From NCBI GenBank assembly GCA_008828725.1, contig MEHQ01001760.1, positions 266,236 to 330,235 on the forward strand: a stretch of DNA of 64,000 bases. The letters are read 5' to 3'. The stretch comes from Saccharina japonica. Lineage: Eukaryota; Sar; Phaeophyceae; Laminariales; Laminariaceae. This document shows, one piece after another, positions 58,093 to 64,000 of this stretch (positions are counted from its first letter, which is position 1; each line of letters opens with the position of its first letter). The translations under genes and the position numbers were made by a program. The notes under the pieces were generated by a model, which made no database searches, was not told the origin of the DNA, and was given only the letters and a program-made list of their open reading frames with translations.

Positions 58093-59318
58093 GTGTGGGT
58101 GTGTGTTTTTTTGTGTTGCACGGCGAGAGGGTCCGGGGATTTAAAAAGGGTAAGAAGTACGAACGCGGCCAGACACATGTTTCACGCGACGGTAGCGGGA
58201 TGGGTGGTACTCAGAGGGGGGTGGTACTCATGGCATGCATGGTCGTCGTCTTAATGGCCATAGACCCTCGCATCCCTACATATAATGGTGGGACGGAGCA
58301 ACGTCGGGCTTTTTACCGACCAGGCATAGCCATTGCTTACGCCAAGAAGAGCGGTAGGGGGGGGGGGTACTCATTTGTTGTTTTATGAAGTGCCGCGTTG
58401 ATCACCGGTGAATCAACGCGGGGGTAGTCGTAGCCCTGGGTGAGAGTCTCCAGCTGATCGCAGCAGAGAGACCTCATTGATCCCAAACTACGAACTAATG
58501 CGACGACGGAATGTTACCGGAGTAATTGGACCATTGACCACGCACCCCCTTCGAGACGGAGCACCGTTCCTACTCCTAATAGAGACACCTCCAACAGTTG
58601 GGCGCTCATGACGTTGTTTCCGTATATCACGTAGGTTTGTTTTGCTGATCTCATCACCTCCCTGTCTCGACGCCTGTGGCCACCATCTATCTTGCAAGAT
58701 AGCGATCGTTTTCTCGCTACTATATAGTGTACCAAATGTCTCCATATCACATTTGTCTACTCTCCTCATCTCCTCCTCTAAACACACCACGTTCCCCCTT
58801 GCACACTTCACATTCTCCCACTAAGTGAGTTCTACTCTACTACCACTCTGTCCCGAAATATAAGCACCGTTTTAATTGAATATTAATGTATAAAAGGTGC
58901 TTATATTTCGGGACAGAGTGGTATTGCTTTGCCACAAGGGCACATCTGTGCATCTACTTCCTCCTCCTCCCGGCTACTGGTGGTATACCTCCTAGTTCGT
59001 TCTGGCAGGTTCAGGTCCCCTACACGAAATCGCAGTTTCAGCGTTTTCGCGAAGTCCAAGTCCATTGGGCCGTGAAAATACGTTTTCATTCCTATCCCTT
59101 CTCTTAACCGGGTGGAGAGCAGGAGAGACTACTGCTGTACGTCCAAATACGAGTTGAGCTGGAAAGTAAAAGCGATGATGAAAAAATAAACAAATCAGCG
59201 ACGTTGCCATTGCGTATGGTGCCATTGCCATTACCTTGAACGCCATCGCCGCCTCTCTCGATGTAGTCGAAGCCTCCGTGCAGGAGGCTGTTCGGGTCAT
59301 GAGCGCCCTGGTACAAGT
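48239..59318 (-). CDS. Probable 5' exons of the armadillo-repeat gene (tentative)
   Basis: Five candidate exons precede the secure part: 59318-59235, 58009-57768, 54585-54498, 53659-53512 and 51809-51607, plus a short one at 48291-48239. Each has AG and GT at its ends, and all six join in phase with each other and with the exon at 47452, adding about 270 residues. Their frames read DLYQGAHDPNSLLHGGFDYI, MADSATEEFRPSRRVLPPGF, MQSKHTVTDDTGRAARHRVS and SFKEARREARHVESLREVLE. None matches a family I recognise, and several donors or acceptors are weak. No initiator was found upstream; the ATG at 57968 has a good context (accATGgcc) and could be the real start, which would leave the 59.2-kb piece unexplained. 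Confidence 0.4.
48799..49290 (+). repeat. Minisatellite, 13-14 bp unit
   Basis: About 35 units of CCGTTACACTCAG and variants (CTTAG, CGTAG, CATAG, CATTA) follow each other, with variants grouped in blocks, as expected when units spread by local duplication. It lies in a long putative armadillo-gene intron. Confidence 0.9.
50205..50284 (+). repeat. Tandem repeat, about 28 bp x 3
   Basis: The unit AGGTATACCTTATACCTCTA plus TCGTAG is repeated nearly exactly three times. Each unit is itself partly palindromic (GGTATACC). Confidence 0.85.
50341..50705 (+). repeat. tRNA-derived (SINE-like) repeat, two direct copies
   Basis: Two copies share TAAGGACTACCCTGGGCTGG, a CGATCGAT segment and TAGCTCAGTAGGTAACACCT (TATCTCAGTAGG in the first), which looks like an RNA polymerase III A box. 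The first copy continues to GGGTTCGAATCTC, a B-box-like T arm about 35 bp downstream. The T stem does not pair well, so neither is a functional tRNA. A third related fragment lies at about 30505-30545. Confidence 0.5.
51391..51495. repeat. (TAG)n and (TAT)n microsatellites
   Basis: About fifteen TAG units (51397-51440) are followed by a TATTACTG spacer and a TAT run. It lies about 110 bp downstream, in transcript terms, of the putative exon at 51809-51607. Confidence 0.85.
52039..52147. repeat. Inverted-repeat element, family A (best-preserved copy)
   Basis: Starts TATTACCGAGGACCATAGTA and ends with TACTATGGCCCCCCGTAATA, nearly its exact complement, with TA on both sides. The terminal repeats extend over TAAATAGGACC. 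There is no coding capacity. Confidence 0.85.
52167..52372. repeat. Palindromic MITE, family G
   Basis: Starts GGCCCATATTAACGAGTATA and ends with the complement TATACTCGTTAATATGGGCC. Inner matching arms contain AAATTCAATTTGGAAAAA and TTTTCATTGGTCA. It lies just after a family A copy. Confidence 0.85.
52765..53270 (+). repeat. GATC-rich repeat region
   Basis: An 11-bp period (CAGATCATCTA, CAGATCATCCA, CAGATCATCTG) runs at 52775-52880, then sparser CAGATC words continue to 53270. Blocks such as CAGATCCAATCCGGGAAACA and ACAGCTCCCAC recur in the region at 62385-62690, so the two are diverged copies of one element. Confidence 0.7.
53492..53720 (+). other. Open frame on the plus strand opposite a putative armadillo exon
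   Basis: After a strong pyrimidine tract and CACAG (acceptor-like, 53487-53490) a plus frame reads FHKPYRPVEGAPDREFASLV, then ETRGVFNVVERFVPGVSFG and YYSFEAFGGSTEDKNKYGKT before running into poly-G and the N gap. It looks protein-like but matches nothing I know and has no partner exon. It overlaps the minus-strand exon proposed at 53659-53512; at most one is likely real. Confidence 0.25.
53726..53955 (+). repeat. Poly-G, 85-N gap and family D element
   Basis: A G run (53726-53743) leads into the assembly gap 53745-53829. This is followed by TCATTTGTTGCTTGCCTTAG, GACCACGCATCCCTTTCGAG and the extended tail CCTAATAGAGACACCTCCAA. The gap very likely covers more poly-G. Confidence 0.8.
54005..54183. 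repeat. Inverted-repeat element, family H
   Basis: Starts TACAGGACGGGACACCTAAT and ends CTTATTAGGTGTCCTGTA. Inside are CTGGATTTCTTATTT and TTTCAAGATAACGAC, both shared with the copy at 56439-56610. Confidence 0.75.
54851..54933. repeat. Palindromic MITE, family B
   Basis: Starts CGTACTCTGACCCGAAATAT and ends TATATTCCGGATCAGATTGG; A/T-rich centre. Confidence 0.7.
54976..55080 (+). repeat. Family E element with short poly-G
   Basis: Follows a run of seven Gs. Contains TATGCATGCATGGCCGTAGT, CGTATGACCATAGACCCTCG and CATCCCTACAATGCCCG. It ends in a conserved tail that reads CACCAACCAGGCA. Confidence 0.7.
55352..55600 (+). repeat. Tandem array, 9-bp unit TGATCTGTA
   Basis: About 25 copies of TGATCTGTA with a few variants. 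A mini-array of the same unit lies at 53287-53312. All long frames through it are repeats of ICM, DLY or HTD and are not genes. Confidence 0.95.
55897..56143. repeat. Palindromic MITE, family G (second copy)
   Basis: Same ends and inner arms as the copy at 52167-52372, with a less conserved left end (GGGCCCGTTTTAACGAA) and an added run of about eight CAAAT units in the left arm. Confidence 0.85.
56439..56610. repeat. Inverted-repeat element, family H (better-preserved copy)
   Basis: Starts CAGTACAGGACACCTAATAA and ends TTATTATGTGCACTGTACTG, with TA on each side. Confidence 0.8.
58011..58092. repeat. (TTG)n microsatellite
   Basis: About 27 units. On the minus strand it is (CAA)n ending directly in AG at the proposed acceptor of the exon 58009-57768. 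The poly-Gln frame through it is probably not translated. Confidence 0.95.
58210..58330 (+). repeat. Family E element
   Basis: Contains TACTCATGGCATGCATGGTC, CCATAGACCCTCGCATCCCT and the tail CCGACCAGGCA, close to the copies at 54976 and (reverse) 63835. Confidence 0.75.
58355..58625 (+). repeat. Family D element split by an insertion
   Basis: Poly-G plus TACTCATTTGTTG at 58355-58380 starts a D unit. The D core (GACCATTGACCACGCACCCC, CGAGACGGAGCACCG) and its extended tail appear only at 58528-58625, so about 140 bp of unrelated sequence separates the two parts. Confidence 0.6.
58841..58923. repeat. Palindromic MITE, family B (near-perfect copy)
   Basis: Starts TACCACTCTGTCCCGAAATA and ends TATTTCGGGACAGAGTGGTA, an exact complement. 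Arms extend over TAAGCACC. Only about 25 A/T-rich bases are unpaired. TA flanks suggest a Tc1/mariner-type mover. Confidence 0.95.
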
Positions 59319-59776
59319 CTGCGCCGTACCGCCCGCGTCGTGCGTGAATGCAAATACGAGTTGATAAGATGATCTAAAGCACACGTGTGTTACTCCGAAA
59401 ACTCAGGAAGCCCGGCCCGTAATATAATATATGTGTGCGTACGCGTAGTCAGGATGTATGTTGTCCTCGACACACACGACCATGTTCGTTGAGACGTCGT
59501 AGGAACTGCTGTGCTTGGCGGGCTTCATGCACTAATTTAGTCGGTACGACCTAAAAGTAGAGTGCCTACAACAAACAGTGATGATCCTAAATGCGTCCAC
59601 ATTTATTGTACGAACGGAACAGCACTTAAAGCAGGCAAAGAGGAAGTGGTTCCTTCTGTGTCTAACGAATAAGCCGTACTCTGAGCCGTGTACATGTACA
59701 ACATACCCATGCATGCAGTCGGCACGTACGTAGAGTATATGATATATGATACTACAGAGTATTAATAGGCACACTG

Positions 59777-59858
59777 TACCACTCTGAGCGGAAATATAAG
59801 GACCGTTTTGTCTTCATATTTATACCACAACGCTCCTTACATTTCCGCTCATACTGGT
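59777..59858. repeat. Palindromic MITE, family B
   Basis: Starts TACCACTCTGAGCGGAAATA and ends ACATTTCCGCTCATACTGGT. Both ends carry the same CC-to-GC change relative to other copies, so compensated or inherited pairing is kept. Confidence 0.8.
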
Positions 59859-59993
59859 CCACCAGTAGTAGGTGTCATCACAGGCAGGTGTCAAGTTCTC
59901 TCTGGCTGACGCATCGACCTTGCTGTACAAGTACATTACGCGTACATCATACTCGTAGAGCAGCGGCTTGCTGCATCAAAATGTTCAGTATAA

Positions 59994-59994
<1 letters not shown>

Positions 59995-60050
<56 letters not shown>

Positions 60051-60051
60051 C
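59995..60051. repeat. (TAG)n microsatellite
   Basis: About 19 TAG units in a row. Frames through it give poly-Val or poly-Thr and are not genes. Confidence 0.95.
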
Positions 60052-62072
60052 AGTATCCAGATACTGCTGTACCGCTAAAATGTGTACGCTGGCATACCTG
60101 ATATACTGCTGCTTAAGTCTGCATGTAGACAAGAATGTGATCGACGTCATGCCATCATCAGTCCCATACAGAATGGGACTCCCTGCTTCCCATACCGGGT
60201 ACTGGTACGCACTACGTGCAATCCGTGCATCAGGGTACGCGACGCATATATACGATCAACACAACTCAACTCACAACCCTCAAATCGACTGACTGACTGA
60301 CTGATTGATGGTGGGGCTCAACTATTCACCAAAAAGCGGGCGAATCGAACGGAATCCCAACATTCACTCTACGCACTCCTACTGACTCACGTCGGCGCTG
60401 AGAAGGCTGCTGCTCACGGGGGTTGGCCATTATACCGTGTACGCGACGGTGCCCTCTGACCGCACCGCACAGCACCACACGGCACCGCACCACGGGTGCG
60501 AACTCGGAAGCGACCGAGGAGGAAGCCAGTCAGTGCGTCGTGGTGGTCTGTCCGCTTCTATAGTCGTGATTGCCCGTTGTTTCGTTGTTGGCCGTGTGGC
60601 CGTTGCCTGCCGAGGAAACGAATCCCACCGCAGAAATCGGGCCGTTTCATGTTCCTTTTCGGGGCTTCGAGGAATTCCGCCGCATAATAAATGTATGTTT
60701 CTGTTGCAGGGATGAAGGGATGGATGATGATGCAATTTACGCTTGCTTACTCTGTCGATCGGCACAAAGCCCCCCCCCCCCCCCAAAGGGTGTGACGGTG
60801 CATACCGCTGTAGTGCCTTTCTGAATGCACGGAACGGTGCCTACTACTGAGTACCCCGACCTGTCTCACACCCTGTCGGCGGGCGAAAAGGTTGCCAAGA
60901 TAACTGGTACTGTCTGTACCTGGTGTATCCCAGGTGTGTAAATATGATTTTAGGTGATGATTTCAGCGCACGCCGAGTTCTTCTGGCGCGAAACTTACTC
61001 ACAGGCTTGGCTACTACGTACCGGTACAAGCAAACAGTACGCGTGTACTCGTACGTACGTATATATACGTATGTATATGCTTGAGTTATAATAGTTGACC
61101 TTGTACGTCGACGGCTGCAGTTAGTTAGCTTCTTTCATATGATAGTAGTACTTGCTGTTTGTTGTGAACCGTAGTTACAACAGAGTACACTTACTACTCG
61201 TAGTCCCAACGGACGGGCTAAAAAATTGTGTGAAAATTCGGACGGTTTTATTGCTGAGAGGACCCACACGACGACTCGTGCAGTACGAGTATCACGTACT
61301 ATTAATACATATATTTTAAAAATTAAAAAAAACAACAGCTGTGAGCTCGAGGATTTCGTCGAAACTCATCTTTGCTAGCTGAGTGTGTACGTATGTATAC
61401 AGCAGCAGCAGTACTTTATCATGAAAAAAAATATAGAGAGATATTGGACATGTTTTTGAGATCCTCGGTGATTTTGCCGTACTCCGACTAATATACTACT
61501 GGCACACGTTCGCTCTCCCCACGTATTATTATACATAGACGCGAGCTACGATAATAATAGTAGAGTTAGCACGTTTTGGCCGAAACCCTTTCCTATTATT
61601 ATTACTCTAGTTCACCGCCCCGCGCTCGATTCTTTCATAAATCCCGCGCTCGCCCCGCGCTTTAATGAATAAATCTCGCCCCCAGCGGATATATATCGCA
61701 AAAAAAAAAATCACAGCATCACGCAACTATACTGTAAAAAAAAGTACCCGTACAGTATGAAGTACTCGTACAGAGCAGTGTAACACCGAACAAAATTACG
61801 AGCCTCGACGACAGCATGCTGCAGCAGCAGTGTCCGACTTGAATAACAACAGCTCAGCTGTGTTTTCGTGTGTAATTTTGAATGAAAAACGACTTTACGT
61901 ACAGCAAGCAGTACAAGTAAGACATATTATGTTGCGAAAATAAGTAGCAATCAAGTACGTATCAAGTATTATTATGTCCTCCCTGGTACACATCTCTGGC
62001 GCCTTTTTCTTTCAGGACGAAAACCCCCAAAGAAAAAGGAGAACAAAAAAAGACAAGACAAACGAGTAGACG

Positions 62073-62073
<1 letters not shown>

Positions 62074-62113
<40 letters not shown>

Positions 62114-62118
62114 CGACG
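62074..62118. repeat. (CAA)n / (CGA)n microsatellite
   Basis: About 13 CAA units run into three CGA units. Confidence 0.9.
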
Positions 62119-62384
62119 ACGACGTCCTGTATAGAGTAAGCACAAGCTATCTATGTATGCTCGGGGAGAACGGACTTTTGTCCCAACATCATAAAAAAAG
62201 AAAAGGAGGGGTACATTTTGAGCGTCGGACTCCTCTGGCACTGACTGCCACACAAACAAACCAACAAATAAGTCTATCCTGATAAGTGTGCTGTATTGGT
62301 ATCATCGCACACAGGCGCCATCCCACGAGCGACGACGACAACGACATAAGGAATAACACGAACACCAATTCACACCTCTCGGAC

Positions 62385-62404
62385 AGATCAATGACGAGCT
62401 ATAG

Positions 62405-62437
<33 letters not shown>

Positions 62438-62690
62438 TATAGATCCTATAACCTGTCGTAGTCGTTATGAGGATGCTGTGGAGGATCTGTACCAGTACAG
62501 ATCCAACTCAGGAAACCTGTCCTAGATTACGCAGATTATACGGCTCCCACCCGGCAATATGAGCTAGATCATACAGATCATACAAATCATCTAGATCAGG
62601 ATCTATCATCTGCCCTGAAACATCAAGACTACTGTAGATCAAAGTGTGAATCGATCATCTGTTCGACGTGTGCAGATAATCGATGTCAGC
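62385..62690 (+). repeat. GATC-rich repeat region (second copy) with (ATC)n
   Basis: Shares CAGATCCAACTCAGGAAACC, CCTAGATT and GGCTCCCACCC blocks with 53090-53150. It holds about 11 ATC units at 62406-62438 and many AGATCAT words. Confidence 0.65.
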
Positions 62691-63834
62691 GATACTCACA
62701 GCATAAGAATCAGCAGCAAGCAGTACTCTCAAGACAACACTCAAATAGAGATAACCCCAACAGCCGTCTGTGTTTGTACATAGATAGCCGTATGTACGAG
62801 TACACTAATAAGGGCCCTTTCTACCAGGCAACAAGCAAAAGCAAAGAAATGCCGAGAAATCGCCACAAAAAAAAAAGAAAAAAAAGAAAGAAAGATTGTT
62901 TCGCGAATCTTGGTATAATTTTGTCAGGTCACGAATCCAGACGACAACCATGAACAATAGTTGAAAAAAAAAAACAAGAAAACTTGATGGCACGACTCGT
63001 GGCAATAACAACATCAATCACGTGAAAAAACAAAATCAGAAACAGTATGTAGGGTAATTAATGCCTACATACAGGTATGTCACGATATCGTATATATTTG
63101 TCACGAAATCGTGTTTTTTTTTTTCGTTTTTTTTCCGTTCGTCAGGAATTTTCCTAGAAATTGCTGTACCGTGGTGCGTCCGGTGCACACACACGCCCTG
63201 CCATCGCGATTAAAGATTGTTCCGTCGTCGAAAAACAATCAACACTTCCTTTTTTCATTTACTACAAAGAAAACCTGGGTATATACGTACGTACGCGCTT
63301 TTGTCTTCCCGAACGAAAACAAAAATCATCTCAACGCTCCTGAAGCCTGAAGCCTCTCTCTCTCTTTTTGCGTCATCCTTGAACGAAAACAAATCCTCTC
63401 AAAATCAACACCCTGCACGCTCACTCTCTCTCTCCTCTTGTATCCCCCGGGAACGAAAACACAACCATCTCAAAAACACCCCCCCCGCACTCTCTCTCGT
63501 GTGTCAGGCACCACTTAAAAACCGTCGACTTGCTTGCTGCACCCCCCCGTTACGCCGTTCTCCGGTCCCACCAAGAACAGCAAGGGACGGACGACCCACC
63601 CGAGGCAAGGCACACACCCACCCACGAGCAGAAGAACGCAAAATCTTCTATGTGTGCCGAGCGGGAACACATGTCTTCACGTACTACTTTACTCTACCAC
63701 GGCATCTGGTACCTACCTCCTGCAGCCAACCCCTCTACACGCAAGAGATACAGAGGCGTCGTCAAACATATTGGATCGAAGGACGGTGGGCCTGCCAGCT
63801 TCTGTGGTACGGATATGCCCCCCCCCCCCTTCCC

Positions 63835-63990
63835 CCTGCCTGGTTGGTGAAAACCCAACGTGCTCCGTCCCGGCATTGTAGGGATGCGAGGGTCTATGGT
63901 CATACGACTACGGCCGCGCACGACATGAGTACACCCCCCCATGCGTGGTCAATGGATCAAATGACTAAGGCAAGCAAAACATGAGTACGC
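63835..63990 (-). repeat. Family E element followed by a family D unit, both reversed
   Basis: Reads CCCGGCATTGTAGGGATGCG, CATACGACTACGGCCGCGCA and a short C run (family E reversed). ATGCGTGGTCAATGG, CAAATGACTAAGGCAAGCAA and a second C run follow (family D reversed). The two families are directly joined at their C runs. Confidence 0.75.
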
Positions 63991-64000
63991 CCCCCCCTGC

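Larger units (their letters stand above)
59319..64000. other. Repeat-rich region without a recognisable gene
   Basis: No conserved protein is recognised on either strand. It holds a family B MITE, (TAG)n, (CAA)n and (ATC)n microsatellites, a GATC-rich repeat region, and family E and D copies at the right edge. If the armadillo gene continues upstream, its first exons should be here or beyond 64,000. Confidence 0.5.

Overview
The window is nuclear DNA of a photosynthetic stramenopile, most likely a brown alga of the Ectocarpus type. Three things point there. Conserved eukaryotic proteins are split into short exons by GT-AG introns of 0.25 to 5.6 kb. Three predicted precursors start with a signal peptide that ends in a small residue followed by Phe-Val, like the ASA-F-A-P transit motif of red-plastid heterokonts. 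The non-coding DNA is packed with small inverted-repeat elements, microsatellites and runs of G or C. All gene models here were built by hand from reading-frame homology, splice sites and intron phase; species and exon ends are inference.

Layout: (1) 1-2429, minus: start of a plastid-type uroporphyrinogen-III C-methyltransferase, cut by the left edge. (2) 2763-5800, plus: a complete five-exon RIO2 kinase, divergent from the first gene across 333 bp. (3) 5801-8634: no gene seen. (4) 8635-16175, plus: ribosomal protein eL31 in three exons; its 5.6-kb first intron carries a 459-bp hairpin, a second hairpin and a non-autonomous hAT element with an 8-bp target duplication. (5) 16176-20429: no gene seen, one assembly gap. 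(6) 20430-28865, minus: a seven-exon beta-carbonic anhydrase with a secretory/plastid leader; intron 1 hosts an ORF with a helix-turn-helix resembling transposon DNA-binding domains. (7) 29303-33467, plus: an acylphosphatase-fold protein with a plastid-type leader, divergent from the carbonic anhydrase across 437 bp. (8) 33468-35100: no gene seen. (9) 35101 to about 59318, minus: one large armadillo-repeat gene, well supported from 47.4 to 35.1 kb, with five more phase-compatible but tentative exons up to 59.3 kb and no start codon found. (10) 59319-64000: repeats and no recognisable gene.

The genes do not form a pathway. RIO2 and eL31 both serve the ribosome. The methyltransferase (siroheme branch of tetrapyrrole synthesis), carbonic anhydrase and acylphosphatase-like protein all carry leaders suggesting entry to the secretory route and probably the plastid.

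The most unusual content is the repeat landscape. There are at least eight small element families, several present in many copies. One family carries poly-C on the transcribed strand and lies just upstream of splice acceptors of the armadillo gene in four places. Short palindromic words (TACCAGGTA, GTACGAGTAC, ACTATTAATAGT) are scattered far above chance and were not noticed in the exons.
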